In this document: positions 21,118 to 32,035 of the stretch, one piece after another
How positions within the stretch are numbered: position 1 is the stretch's first letter
Layout of the letters: every line of letters starts with the position of its first letter
Source: Clusia tigrina
Lineage: Eukaryota; Arthropoda; Insecta; Diptera; Clusiidae
Length of the DNA: 64,000 bases
Direction: 5' to 3'
Assembly: GCA_920105625.2 (NCBI GenBank)
Contig: OV050031.1
Location: 132,200,514-132,264,513 of the forward strand
Notes under the pieces: generated by a model
The model's input: the letters and a program-made list of their open reading frames with translations, nothing else
Databases searched by the model: none
What the model was told of the DNA's origin: nothing
Program-made: the position numbers and the translations under genes

Positions 21118-21893
21118 ATGACCTCCGACAACGCGTCAACGGAAGAGCCTTTTCTGCAACAAGACGACCGAGTGTTGGTCATTCAAATTACCAAACCTAA
21201 TTAATTCTATGGCCAATGGCAACAATTCAACCAAGTTGTCTTTGTGATCCGAAAATGCTCTGGGGATAACACTTCTCACCCATATATTATGAAGGACATA
21301 CACGCAACTGTGGGAGCCAAATATTACAACATTCGCGTAGAGATGCAAGGCATCATCAATTCGCTGAAAACATCGAAGATGTTCCCAAGGAACATCACCA
21401 GTGCCAAGAGAACAATCACCAGGACTAGTGCGGCTACAACCACCTAATCAGGAATCACCTAATCAGGAAGGTGGAAGATACCACGAACTACATTGATGAC
21501 TTCTACGAACGTGAGCAGAAATTTCACACAACTTGGCCCAACTCTTGGATACAAATGTCGAAAGTAGAGTTACCAAAATTGTACGGTAATTATCTACAGT
21601 GGCGACAATTCGGAGTTCTATTAGAGGATCTCGTGGACAACCAACCTATACCACAGTGCCAGAAAATGTGGTAAAGGCCAGCCTTATAAGAGAAGCAGAA
21701 GCTCTCATTCGTCAGCTTACATCGGCAACCAACTAGGTGATCGCATGGCACATCACCAACGAACGTTCTGAGATCACAAGGCAGCTAATTAACGCAGCGA
21801 GGGTCGACTATTATCGCAATCTACACCAGTATAGAGAGTTTCACAAACGTTAAGTTACTTCACGATACAACCAGATACTGCATTTTAAGCCTT
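21118..21893 (+). pseudogene. BEL/Pao gag, N-terminal part
   Basis: ATG 21118 opens MTSDNASTEEPFLQQDDRV. Across frames the reading continues with 'KVELPKLYGNYLQWRQFGVLLEDLVDNQPIP' (21561-21650). In the next frame it is 'KASLIREAEALIRQLTSATN' (about 21672-21735) and then 'ERSEITRQLINAARVDYYRNLHQ' (about 21765-21833). The 'LPKL.G....W..F...F.D' signature followed by helical 'L.G.A...I..L' text is that of BEL/Pao gag. Several stops and shifts kill it. The matching C-terminal part of gag is 10 kb away at 31.53 kb, beyond the nested elements. 21894-22084 holds nothing I recognise. Confidence 0.75.
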
Positions 21894-22084
21894 AAGAATT
21901 TGGGTCTAAGTCAGAGATCAGCAATGAGTACCGCAATTTTGGATACACCGCATTTATAGTAATTTCTTGTAACACTCGATACTCAGACGCACCGCATAAA
22001 ATATTAGTGACAAACGAATTATCTGTTGATGTCGACATCCGTCTTTGCAATGACTGAAAACAGTGACTGCTAATATTCACAATA

Positions 22085-22544
22085 TGCAATTCAAATTCGT
22101 CCACTGATAAATTTCACGCACACCAAAATTTTGCTTATTCAAAAATATAAAAGTAGGCCACAAACAATGTATAAAGTAAAAAAATGCGCAAAATCAGGCA
22201 TTCGTTTGAACATTTTCAGAAGTTACAGGATTCGTTTGAACACTTTCAGAAGTCACAGGATTCGTTTGAACACTTTCAGAAGTCACGTATGTTCCAGGAT
22301 TCGTATTGGACACTTTCAGAAATCACGTGTATTCCAGGACTCGTTTTGAAAATTTTCAGAACTCAGACGTGTGTGTTCCAGTAAATAAAATTTATTCAAC
22401 GATTGGCTCTTTATCTTAAATCAATAGAAAGAATTGTCCCAGTCGAATATTTAAAATTAAAATAATTTAGATACGAGACGTAGATATTCTATCAACGAAC
22501 CCGGACAGCGCTGAGCATACCCCGGCTCAGAAAGGTTCGTGACA
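22085..22544 (+). repeat. 5' LTR of the nested Ty3/gypsy element
   Basis: This matches 27238-27733 in direct orientation. Both contain a variable minisatellite of about 30-39 bp units built on 'ggattcgtttgaacacttt' plus 'cagaagtcac': about five units here and about eight in the 3' LTR. Both end with 'cccggacagcgctgagcata' and 'ccccggctca'. A CA end at 22529 or at 22544 (just before the primer-binding site) is possible. Confidence 0.85.
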
Positions 22545-22545
22545 G

Positions 22546-22563
22546 TGACGCCCGAGCAGGGAC
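22546..22563 (+). promoter_or_regulatory. Primer-binding site complementary to tRNA-Lys(UUU)-type 3' end
   Basis: TGACGCCCGAGCAGGGAC differs at two positions from TGGCGCCCGAACAGGGAC, the complement of the 3' end of the animal tRNA-Lys used by several retroviruses. It sits right after the 5' LTR, where reverse transcription starts. Confidence 0.75.
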
Positions 22564-22652
22564 TTGAAGTTAAAATAGAAACTAAAACAAGAAAGGGTCG
22601 TCGAAGAAATTCCTTCGACGAACATCGGGAACTATCGAGTAATTCTTCAACC

Positions 22653-23804
22653 ATGGTACACACAACGTGGGTGTACAGCTTACGGAAGGAGGGCCTGGTA
22701 GCCATCACTGATGAATTCGGCCTCGATACCACAGGTTTGGTAGGTGACCTGCGACTCAGGCTGGTATCGTTCATCCGCAGATCGGAGATGAAAGCGGAGA
22801 CGAAACAAAGGTTACGAGAACTAGAAGCAGAATTTGCAAGGACCCCTAGCACAGTTGAACAGACACGACTAGGCCTAGCAACGCAATTGACTCAAACATC
22901 TGTCCCTTCAATGAACGGCAGCAGATACAAGGCGTTCACAAATGTGGGAACCCGCTACATCATCGTAGCCAGCCGTCATAGACCGGGATCGGAAATGGTC
23001 TGTTTGCTTCAATGGTGGAAGGGAACCACTCGCATTCATCGAACGACTTGAAGAACTGGCAGAAGCACATACACTGCCATTAGATTTCTTTCCCCGAACA
23101 ATGCCTGAGTAGTTGCACGAAAAGCGCTGATGTGGTTCCGCAACAACAACAAACACTGGGAAACATGGGCGTCATTTAAGCAGGATTTCATACGTTTCTT
23201 CCTACCGTCTCTTTATCTGGAAAGGCTCGACGATGAAATACGCCGGCAACGGCAAAAAACTAACCGAAACCTTCAAGCAATATGCCGTCGAATTGTAAAA
23301 TCTCATGCGTCATGTGAATTATTCAGAGGATCAGAAGCTATAGCGTATCTTTCGGAACAGCCTGGAAGAATATCAGTGGTATGCACGCTGGAAGCACTTT
23401 TCGACATTACAAGAACTGATGGGAATGGCAGAAGACCTTGAAGACATACGGAATGGTCAGAATACAGGCTGGCTTCACCAGCACCAACCAGATCTGAATA
23501 CACACCACCACAACTAAGGCATGAACGTACATCTCCTCCAGAGGCTAAAAATAGACAGGTAGCACCCGCAACGACGATAAGGACTGAAGTACCAATTGAC
23601 ACATGCACTGCGTGTGAGCGGTGCGGTCAATCGGGACATATAGCGCGATACTGCCGTAACGCACAAATACTATTTTGCTGGGAACGCGGTAAGAGAGGAT
23701 TCCGCACAGTAGAGTGTTGCAAGACTCAAATGGGAAACGGACAAGACTGTCGTCAGGATCGAGGCGTGACACAGTCCACCACCAACAGGCCTCGACAACA
23801 TTAA
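22653..23804 (+). pseudogene. Ty3/gypsy gag with zinc knuckle
   Basis: The likely start is ATG 22653 (MVHTTWVYSLRKEGL). The matrix/capsid part reads in pieces: to 23051 in one frame, then 'ERLEELAEAHTLPLDFFPRTMPE' (about 23040-23110), 'ALMWFRNNNKHWETWASFKQDFIRFF' (about 23125-23200), and 'QYAVEL.NLMRHVNYSEDQKL' (about 23279-23340). A zinc knuckle CERCGQSGHIARYC (C-X2-C-X4-H-X4-C) lies at about 23602-23655, followed by a degenerate second one. The reading ends at TAA 23802. Shifts near 22950 and 23430 and stops make it nonfunctional. It overlaps the protease frame starting at 23714. Confidence 0.85.
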
Positions 23805-25600
23805 GTGAGATACGTTGTGATGGGCAACGCATTTGTGCCACTGTTACCATAGGCACCATCAGTATCATAGCCGCCATTGACACAGGAGCGTTCCGCAGTT
23901 TCATCAGTGAGCGACTCGCCCGTCAGATACATACAACCACTGGTAGGATAGTTCCTACATACATTCGAGAATGTATGGCGAACTCAAGAAACGTTATGGA
24001 GGCAATCGTGATGGATATGAGACTTCGGAACAACAAAATCAATTTAGAACTTCTCAAGATGCCTAACTCCACAGACGATCTACTCCTTGGACTGGACTTT
24101 TTGATGAAACAAGGATCCACTATTCTATGCGGAGACCAAGAAATCACATTAGGATCAAAGACTGGCGGCGTGCAAACCTAGGATTTCACATTGTGCACGA
24201 CCATCCGGGAAGAAGCCTTCACGGAGGAGGGAAAGGTTGACACGTTTTTGGCTGCCGAGCTTAGCAAATTCAGCGAGGAACCAGGTGCTTCCAACATAAC
24301 TAGTCATAAAATCGTGATGCGGGATGCTAGGCCTATTAAACAGAGGTACAATCCAATAAACCCAGCACAGCAGGAAATTATAAACAAGGAAGTTCATGAC
24401 CTACTAGCGAAAGGTTGCATAGAGCCTTCTCACAGTCCTCACAGTGCACCAATTGTACTAGTTCGCAAGAAAGGCGGAAGGTGGAGATTGTGTATCAACT
24501 ATCGACAGCTGAATGCAAGATCCATTCCCGGTGCATACCCGCTGCCTAGGATACAACTCATACTGGACCGCTTACAGGAGGCAAAGTATATCAGCAGTCT
24601 GGATCTGAAGAACGGGTACTGGCAAATACACATTGACGAAGGCAGTAAGGAGTACACAGTGTTTACAGTGCCGGGCCGAGGACTTTTCCAATGGAAAGTG
24701 ATGCCGTTCGGAATACATTCAGCACCTGCGACTTCCCAACGAGCACTGGACCGAGTGATAGGCCCCGACATGGAGCCTTACGCCTTCGCCTACTTGGACG
24801 ACATAATAATCTCCAAGAGGATACTGGACGAGCACCAGAAGAATCTAGTCGAGTTTTTCAGACGGTTGCCAGAAGCTAATCTAAAGCTCAACCGACAAAA
24901 GTCTGCCTTCTTTCGCAAAGACCTCAGATATCTAGGGCATATAGGGCACAAACATTTCAAGTGGACCGAGACCCAGCAAGAGGCATTTGAGTTACTGGCA
25001 GTACTTACCCAAGAGGTCGACGGGGTGGAATGTGCTATAGCTTATGTGAGTCGCCATCTCAACAGTGCGGAACGTAATTACTCATCAACGGAAAAGGAGT
25101 GTTTAGCCATCGTCTATTGAATACGGAAAATGAAGCCGTACTTAGAAGGGTACCATTTCATGGTTATCACCGACCACTTATCGCTGAAATGGCTCAATTC
25201 CATTGAGAACCCGTCAGGACGCATCGCTAGGTGGACCCTTTGCCACACTCTTTTGAATTACAATACAGTAAGGGAAAACTGAATGTTTTTAACCGACGCT
25301 CTATCCAGACAACCAATTGAGACTGCGTACATCCTAACTATCCAGGACCATCCAGAACCGGATAGTCAATGGTGGAAAAAGCGAAAGACAGATGTGATTG
25401 CTGATCCAATCAAATACGCCGATTACCATCTGGAAAATGGACAGCTGTATAGACGCATTCCGAGTCAAAATGGGGACCCCGTGGAAACTCTGCGTGCCAA
25501 AGTCACTCCGAGAACATATATTAAGAGAAAATCAGGACGATCCAACAGCAGGACATCTGAAGCAATGAGGAGAAAGGGCAAGATTTTGCTCAACATCTTA
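23714..25600 (+). pseudogene. Ty3/gypsy pol: protease, reverse transcriptase, RNase H, start of integrase
   Basis: Protease: 'AIDTGAFRSFISERLARQI' (about 23873-23930), an active-site D-T-G, ending at a TAG at 24179. RT: open from 24191 to 25120 in one 309-codon frame with 'LLAKGCIEPSHSPHSAP', 'INYRQLNARS', 'SSLDLKNGYWQI', 'MPFGIHSAPATSQR' and an intact catalytic box YLDDIIIS. Just after 'LRYLGHIG' the frame jumps to 'FKWTETQQEAFELL' and then to 'VECAIAYVSRHLNSAE'. The connection domain and the start of RNase H are therefore lost by in-frame deletion. RNase H continues past a TGA at 25118 ('ITDHLSLKWL'). Integrase zinc-region remnants lie at about 25430-25590, where the Jockey fragment begins. 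Confidence 0.9.
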
Positions 25601-26898
25601 AAATTGCATTCCAACCAAATCCTCCTAGTCACAACTTTAAAATACTAACATTAGATAATTCCCCAGATGGACCTACGATTGAGGCCGAAAGAAGTGTGGC
25701 ATTTTATCTCAACTCATTTATATAAAAAGGAAGCGGCAGGCCACGATCTGATAACCATAAAGATGTTAATGGAGCTACCTGCGCTTGCAGTAAAGCATTT
25801 AGCAATATTATTTAACACAATTTGTAGACGAGGTTACTTTCCTCAAGTTTGGAAACTGTCCCACGTAATCATGATACCCAAATCTGGCAAAACTCCAACG
25901 CAAGTCTCGTCCTACAGACCGAGAAATTAGTGCTATCAAAATTAACACCATATCTGGTACAGAATAAAGTAATACCTAACCACCAGTTTGGCTTTCGAAA
26001 AATGCATGGCACTATTGAACAAGTACACCGACTAGTGTCCCAAATCAGAAAGGCGTTCGAGGAGAAACAATACTGCTCTGAAGTGTTCCTCGATGTCGCA
26101 CAAGCCTTTGACAAAGTGTGGCACGAGGGCCTCGTCTACAAAATAAGAATACTTCTGCTTTCAAATATCCATAGTATCCTGGAATCATACTTAAAGGGTA
26201 GGCGATTTCAAGTCAAATGTGAAAATTACCTTTCACCAAAACAACAAAAAGCACACACATTACATTTACAAAAAAGCACACACATTACATTTACACTCAA
26301 CCAACACACGTGTCCTCCAATTACACTCAACAACAAAACTATCCCACAGGAGACAGAAGTGAAATATTTAGGCATTCACCTCGACAGACGCCTTACCTGG
26401 AGAACACACATAGAAAAGACGAGAGCATATCAAACTAAAAGCTGCAAGTCTTAACTGGCTTTTAAATTTAAATTCAAAACTAAGCCTTATACCCTAGTAC
26501 TCTTATACAAAGCCATAATAGTACCCATCTGGACATATGGAATTCAGCTGTGGGGAGAAGCAAAAACATCAAACACCGAACTGTTAGAAAAGACCCAGTC
26601 TTAAATACTACGCACGCACGCACTACGCACTGGTGCACCGTGGTTCATGAAAAACCTAAACATTCACCGAGATCTAGGTGTGCCCGTAATAGGTCAGAGG
26701 CATTCAGATGTCAAAAAGAAGTACCAACTAAAATTATCGAACCACCCCAATATAGGAATTTACTACAAACAAGCCCACGACCCGCTTGAAGAGAGCAGAC
26801 TTATCACCATTGTAAACTATTATTAAACAAGCCATCATTACTAATTTATCTAATTACTCTTATTATTATTGTTTTTCTAAAATATAAAAAGGTATTAT
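25600..26898 (+). pseudogene. Jockey-clade RT fragment nested in the Ty3/gypsy integrase
   Basis: Motifs in order: 'KKEAAGHDLITIKMLMELP' (25718-25775), 'CRRGYFPQVWKLSHVIMIPKSGK' (25825-25893), 'FEKLVLSKLTPYLVQNKVIPNHQFGFRK' (about 25918-26002), 'EVFLDVAQAFDKVWHEGLVYKI' (about 26080-26145), 'TEVKYLGIHLDRRLTWRTHI' (26356-26413), 'LLYKAIIVPIWTYGIQLWG' (about 26503-26560) and 'ILRTHALRTGAPWFMKNLNIHRDL' (about 26600-26675). The stretch with the catalytic ADD box is deleted at about 26240, where a short 'aaaaagcacacacattacat' repeat occurs. No poly(A) tail is obvious. It is a different Jockey family from those at 17.3 and 61.5 kb. Confidence 0.85.
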
Positions 26899-26899
26899 A

Positions 26900-27330
26900 A
26901 CCTCAGGCGGAGAGCATGGAAGCCAACCATTGGACAAATGGTGCTATTAAAACAACATCACCTCTCCAAAGCTGCAGACCATTTGGCTGCAAAGCTGGCC
27001 CCGCGATACGATGGGCCAAACAGGGTGGGGAGCTTTGTTTCGCTAGTTAAAGTCGAAGTGACACGGCAAAGGGATAGAAAGAGAAGAACTGCTCACGTCA
27101 GCGAACTTAAAGTGTACTGCGCGCCTTCTGGAAGACACAGCACCGATCAAGACCACCGATCAAGACCGCACCACAAGCATCGCTGGGAGATTCAAACATT
27201 AACGCCATGTCTTTTCCACCGCGAAGTAAGGAAGGAGTGTGAAGATGAAATTAGTCCACTGACAAATTTCACGCACACCAAATTTTGCTTATTCAAAAAT
27301 ATAAAAGTAAGCGACAAAAAATGTATATAG
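26900..27330 (+). pseudogene. Ty3/gypsy integrase C-terminal part
   Basis: The 26938-27330 frame reads 'VLLKQHHLSKAADHLAAKLAPRYDGPNRVGSFVS...RTAHVSELKVYCAPSG'. It matches the C-terminal region of Ty3/gypsy integrases (W.P..G..V....H.LSKA...FAAKLAP.YDGP..V, then a basic 'R.RTAHVSELK'). The catalytic core is missing because of the Jockey fragment and deletion. It ends within the 3' LTR. Confidence 0.82.
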
Positions 27331-27733
27331 TCAAAAAAATGCGGAAAATCAGTCATTCGTTTGAACACTTTCAGATGTTACAGGATTCGTTTGTACACTT
27401 TCAGAAGTCAGAGGATTCGGTTGAACTTTTAGAAGTCACAGGATTCGTTTGAACACTTTCAGAAGTCACGTGTGTTCTAGGATTTGTTTTGTGTACTTTC
27501 AGAAGTCACGTGTATTCCAGAACGCGTTTTGAATACTTTCAGAAGTCAGGACTCGTTTTGAACATTTTCAGAACTCAAACTTGTGTGTTCCAGTAAATAA
27601 ATTTTATTCGACGATTTTATTTTGGCTCTTTATTTATTGCACCAGTCGAATATTTAAAATAAAAAATCATTTAGATACGAGACATAGATATTCTGTCGAC
27701 GAACCCGGACAGCGCTGAGCATACCCCGGCTCA
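27238..27733 (+). repeat. 3' LTR of the nested Ty3/gypsy element
   Basis: Partner of 22085-22544. It begins TGTGAAGATGAAATTAGTCC after a purine-rich tract and ends 'cataccccggctca'. It carries more copies of the internal 30-39 bp repeat than the 5' LTR, and the text after the shared end differs ('gaaaattttgggc' against 'gaaaggttcgtgaca'). Confidence 0.85.
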
Positions 27734-27928
27734 GAAAATTTTGGGCAAAGTGTACTTACATGAGAATTAATTAGCACACTCTTTGTTTTACTTGCGTGTA
27801 CGAAATTCAGTTGATTTGCAGCATTCACTACAAAGAAGTTTGTAAATATGGTAAACCAAATGAATTAGTTTTTCATTGTATAAAATTGGATGAATTAGAA
27901 ATTTTGTAAGTTTATTTAAATATAAATA

Positions 27929-30170
27929 TCCTAAGTCTCTTTTTACACGAACTATATTTACACGAATTTGATTTAACACGAGTTAAAAAGTTAACATTTT
28001 TCTCTTTTTAAATTTAAATTCTCAATTAATTTTTTTTAAAATAATTTCCAAATTTTTACATTGTTAATTATAATTATAACTACTATGAATTATAGGAACT
28101 ATGTATAAATATAATTATATTATTTATTATTGTTTTTTGGTAGCCCTAACACAATGTCATATAAATCACCTGTAATTAATAAGAAAAGGATAGCGATTAG
28201 TCTAGATACTAAAATTAAAATTTTAGATCAACTTGCAACAGGTTGCAACGGGTGTAGGACAGCATTTTGCTATTCATGAAATTACCATAAGAACGATTAA
28301 GAAAAATGAAACTGGGATAAGAAAATCTGTATATTCTGGATCAAAGATAAATGCTAAGTCATCGTCGTATATAAGAGATGTTGTCGAAGAGAAGATGGAA
28401 AAACTTTTGGAAATATGGATTGAAGACAAATCACAAAAAAGAATACCAGTAGACGGAATTACTATCAAGCAAACAGCATTAAGAATCTATAAATATATTA
28501 AAGAAGTTAAGCCAAGCACTTCATCTCAGTCAAAACAACCTAAATTTTCAGCAATTACAGGTTGAATGACAGATTTTTTAAAAGACATGCCCACTAAATT
28601 TTAATATTAACGAAGAGGCTGCATCTTCTAACAAGAAAAATTATTGAAGATGGACTGCAGGATACACTCCAGATAAAGTTTGGAATTTCGACGAAACTGG
28701 CCTTTTTTGGAAAGAAATGCCTAGCAGAACTTATGTTGCAAAATCACAGAAAACTGCTGGTGGTTCTAAAGTAGCAAAGGGCCGTGCTACATTGTTGTAG
28801 GTTATGTTAGGTTATATGGCTATCCAAAGACTCACTTAATCCTGCTAGTAAGTCATGCTTTAAAACCACGTTCGATGCAAGGTGTTGATTTCAATTAATT
28901 ACCAAATCACTGAATGTGCAATCTTTATAGAATGGTTTCAGAAATATTTCATCCCAGATGTTAGACACTACATGAATGCAAAATGTCTAGAATCTTTAAA
29001 TTCTTTTAATTCTAAATAATGCACCTGACCACCCGGTGGAGCACCCAAATGTTGAATTTCGTATTCTGCCGCCTAATACTACATCCTTAATACAACCGTT
29101 AGACCAAGGAATGGTTGCTACATTTAAAACGTACGACATAAAACGTTCATTCTAATTGGTGCTAGTCAAACTATATACTATAAGGAATCAACAGTCATTG
29201 ATGTATGGAAAAATGTTCTATTATGAACTGTATTAACCAAGTTGGGATAGCTGAATTAAAGCCATCCACTTTGAATTCATGTTGGAAAAATATTTGGCCA
29301 GAGTGTGTCAAAAGTAAAGATCCTGTCATCCATATTACCGGTGAATTTACTGACATCATAACATTGGCACATACAATTGGTGGAGATGGATTCGATGACC
29401 TATTACCTGCAGATATAGAGGAATTGTTAGTTGAGAAAATCTTCAGTTAAAATGAAATTATAGACCTCACCCTTCAGACTCCTCATGACAGAGAACATAT
29501 CGATAAGGACGAAGATGATATTTCTGTTTTAAATGAAACTCTAATTAAATACGGTCTTGATCTTGCAAGGAATTTAGGTAATCATTTTGAACAATGATCC
29601 TGATAAGGAACGAGCTGGGAAATTTCAACGTGAACTGAAATAATTAATGGCATCTTAAAAGGAACTTTATAGTGATTTATCACGAAATCAAATACAATCT
29701 TTAATAACTGATTTCGTTCTAAAAACTACTGAATTATCAACAACAGGAAATAGAGGTAATAATAGAGAAATAATTTCTCAAAATGATGAGAACCAAATAA
29801 TTCTAGTGTTAGCAGTGGTATTGCAGTCTTTCGAAAATTGTCAAAATGTGAATGAATAAAATTTTGTTATGTTTATTTTCATTATATTTTTTATACTAAT
29901 AAATTTCTGATATTATATTCTTTTACCCAAATCAAATTTTTTTTTTATAATATATTGAATGTATTAAAATGTGTAAGCACGGAAAATAAATTCCCAAGTG
30001 AACTTTAACAAGAATTTTTTAAAATTGTTTATCGTACTTATTACTTATTAGTTGCTTTTTTGGTCTGGAACCAATCTATTATTTTTCCACATATATATAT
30101 TTTTTTACCTGAAAGTTTTTTACACGATTTTATGGCGAACGAATATATCGTGTAAAAAGAGAATTAGGTG
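27929..30170 (+). mobile_element. Tigger-like (pogo-type) DNA transposon, inactive
   Basis: The inverted ends are CCTAAGTCTCTTTTTACACGA on the left (27930 onward, first 20 bases quoted region) and the complement of CCTAATTCTCTTTTTACACG on the right (30150-30169). TA lies outside each end (27927-27928 and 30171-30172). The outermost one or two bases differ between the arms. The interior carries a pogo/Tigger-type transposase pseudogene. 27734-27926 is AT-rich with no feature. Confidence 0.82.
28154..29859 (+). pseudogene. Tigger/jerky-type transposase pseudogene
   Basis: ATG 28154 starts MSYKSPVINKKRIAISLDTKIKILDQLA, a CENP-B-like helix-turn-helix. It continues in other frames with 'FAIHEITIRTIKKNE' and 'MEKLLEIWIEDKSQKRIPVDGITIKQ' (28395-28475). 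The DDE part reads 'VWNFDETGLFWKEMPSRTYVAKSQKTAGG' (about 28678-28765), 'NAPDHP.EHPNVEFRILPPNTTSLIQPLDQGM' (about 29018-29115) and 'CINQVGIAELKPSTLNSCWKNIWPECVK' (29227-29312). These are the three-part DDE landmarks of Tigger transposases, with 'NFDETG' and 'NAPDHP' each keeping an Asp. Many stops, including TGA at 28563, make it dead. Confidence 0.88.
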
Positions 30171-30222
30171 TATACGAAAAATTGAAGTACATACTTATGT
30201 GTTATTTGGTAGATTTTCTACA

Positions 30223-31016
30223 ATGTCTACCGACCGAAATTTTATTGCTGATCAAATCACTAATGAGATCTTCGCTTTGTCGCGCTGCCGAAAGAGTAGA
30301 AGCAATATTTGGACCGTCTTATGCAAAATATTAATAGAAAAAGATACCGTATTGGAAGGGTTCGATTGGTGTCGCATGTCAACATTTATTGAAATATTCT
30401 GGAAATCAAACATCCAATTTGAGTCGCCACAAGTGTTGGCAGTCACCAATTCTGAAAACTGTCTCATCGGAAGATAAGAAAAAGGCTGTTGCCGCATGCA
30501 CGGCTTGGGCTGTTGAGGATTGTCATCCATTTTCGGCCTTCACTGGTTTGGGCTTCAAAAAGCTTGCGATGTTTTTCAACAGTTACCACCTTGCATGCAG
30601 AGTTATCAAACCTGTCACCAGACTCGCCCTCTTCATCAAATACTCAACTTAATAATGACAACCTATCAACTTCTTCAGCTATGACTTCTGCAGAACCATC
30701 ATCATCATTTAAAGAGAACAATCAATTCTTTTTCCCAGACTTATTAAGAGAATCAGTAGATTAAAATCTCCTACCCAAGAAGTCGAAAGGTATAGCAGAG
30801 AAAAAGTAGCAATAAGTACGAATGTTGACTTGATTGAGTGGTGGAAAAATAATATGACCAACTATCCCCACTTTTCAAAGATTGCATTGATAGTTTATTC
30901 CAATCCAGCTAGCAGTACAACGGATGAGCGAGTATTTTCTTTAGCGGAGAAATGAAGCAGAGTAAAATCAGTCGATAATTAACTATTCAGATATTTGTAC
31001 TTTAAAAATTTGCTTT
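30223..31016 (+). pseudogene. hAT transposase remnant, Hermes/hobo-like
   Basis: ATG 30223 opens MSTDRNFIADQITNEIFALS. It is followed by 'SRSNIWTVLCKILIEKDTVLEGFDWCR' and, after a shift, 'KYSGNQTSNLSRHKCWQSPILKTVSSEDKKKAVAACTAWAVEDCHPFSAFTG' (30387-30545). This is the BED zinc-finger and next domain of Hermes/hobo-type hAT transposases. Most of the catalytic core is deleted between about 30620 and 30770. The C-terminal dimerisation region remains: 'LIEWWKNNMTNYPHFSKIAL' (about 30830-30890) and 'NPASSTTDERVFSLAE' (about 30902-30950). I could not find the inverted ends or an 8-bp target duplication. Its left edge abuts the Tigger-like element. Confidence 0.85.
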
Positions 31017-31280
31017 CTTGTGTTGTTTTGAATATTGCTATATATGTATAATAAGGCGAAAAGAGATTTCCATGCCATTGAGAAAACAATTCCTGTTGCC
31101 GTCACTGCTGTATTTTACGATTGTAAGGGTACTTGTGTGCCCAAAGAAATTTTCGTTTTATTCAAATAAAGAAAAAACCCAGAAAGCTACAATGGAAGAA
31201 AAAAGTGAAAAAAATAAAAAAACGACAACAAAAAAAAATATAAGGAAAAAATTTTGATAAAATTTTGAACAATAACTGCA

Positions 31281-31312
31281 GTGTACGTACACCGTGGTAT
31301 CATTGATACCAC
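31281..31312. repeat. Two adjacent perfect short palindromes
   Basis: GTGTACGTACAC (31281-31292) is a perfect 12-bp palindrome. Right after it, GTGGTATC-ATT-GATACCAC (31294-31312) has 8-bp perfect arms and a 3-bp loop. They lie in the 31017-31520 stretch between the hAT remnant and the BEL gag C-part, where no gene is seen. Function is unknown. Confidence 0.7.
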
Positions 31313-31529
31313 CGCATAGCCAAAGTGATGTGTGAATAAAGGAGTTTAAGATCGATTATTATTGTAAGCTGTTGACTCGATTGTTCGGTTTAGTTTTATA
31401 AAGAACCATCGCTTAGTTTGCGGTGGTGATTCATACGAGTACACATATCCGTTCTTTTGAGTAGAGGTGCATATTTACACCGCATTTTGCATGAGCATAT
31501 TGTAAGTCATAATAATATGGCCGCTTGCT

Positions 31530-31860
31530 GATCCATGGTCTAGATATTACATCATGGGACCCAATTATGCTATTCATTCCTGGTTCTGCACATTAGCAAC
31601 TCAACGTAGGTTTAATGGGAACAATCCATCAAGGAGCTAATTAAAATGTCATCACTGGAGGAATTCCTGGCATTTTTAGGGCTTCGTTTCCACACTCTTA
31701 AAGCCCAGTCAAGAGCAACAAACCTAAAAAAGAAGAGGGCAGGCACCAGGGTAAGTACAGCTTCTTAAGTCCCACCACATCAGCTCAGGTATGTGACATA
31801 TGTAAGCAGTCACATGCAATCTACCTTTGCTCAAAGCTACATTAGCTGCAGCATCATTAA
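31530..31860 (+). pseudogene. BEL/Pao gag, C-terminal part with zinc knuckle
   Basis: The readable text is 'GLDITSWDPIM' (about 31540), then 'KELIKMSSLEEFLAFLGLRFHTLKAQSRA' (about 31634-31720). The last piece, in another frame, is 'VCDICKQSHAIYLCSKL' (about 31791-31842), a C-X2-C-X4-H-X4-C zinc knuckle. The 'SLEEFL.FL..R...LE' helix before a CxxC...H knuckle is the BEL/Pao gag C-terminal layout. It is the distal half of the gag that starts at 21118. Confidence 0.72.
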
Positions 31861-31899
31861 CTTATAAAAAAATGGAGACAGTAATAGCGAAAGCAGCTC

Positions 31900-32035
31900 A
31901 CGCCCAACAACTCCTTCATCAACGGATCCAAATGACATTGCCGCACTCACACCCGGTCATTTATTGATAGCGGAACCTTTAACATCGATAGTCGACCCAG
32001 CAGCACAAGCAAATTCTGCCAACTACCATAAAAGA
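31900..32035 (+). pseudogene. BEL/Pao integrase-end remnant
   Basis: 'NDIAALTPGHLLIAEPLTSIVDP...NYHKRWKIVSHL' (about 31929-32050) matches the segment after the integrase core of BEL/Pao pol (ALTPGHFLIG.PL). It follows gag after only about 60 bp, so protease, RT, RNase H and the integrase core are all deleted. Confidence 0.7.

Larger units (their letters stand above)
22085..27733 (+). mobile_element. Ty3/gypsy LTR retrotransposon nested in the BEL/Pao element
   Basis: Direct LTRs of roughly 0.45-0.5 kb flank gag, protease, RT, RNase H and an integrase tail, all on the plus strand. The polypurine-type stretch 'gaagtaaggaaggag' (27223-27237) lies just before the 3' LTR at TGTGAAG, and a Lys-type primer-binding site follows the 5' LTR. 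The order PR-RT-RH-IN is that of Ty3/gypsy. A Jockey fragment interrupts the integrase region. I could not fix a target duplication because both outer ends are diverged. Confidence 0.88.

Noticed and set aside
22546..22563. Lentivirus-like sequence
   Set aside because: The match is confined to the tRNA-Lys complement; the element's gag, pol and domain order are Ty3/gypsy.
22457..22852. 131-codon minus frame over the gypsy gag start, and similar minus frames to 24771
   Set aside because: Shadows of gag/pol; no motifs, and they cross the LTR, primer site and gag start.
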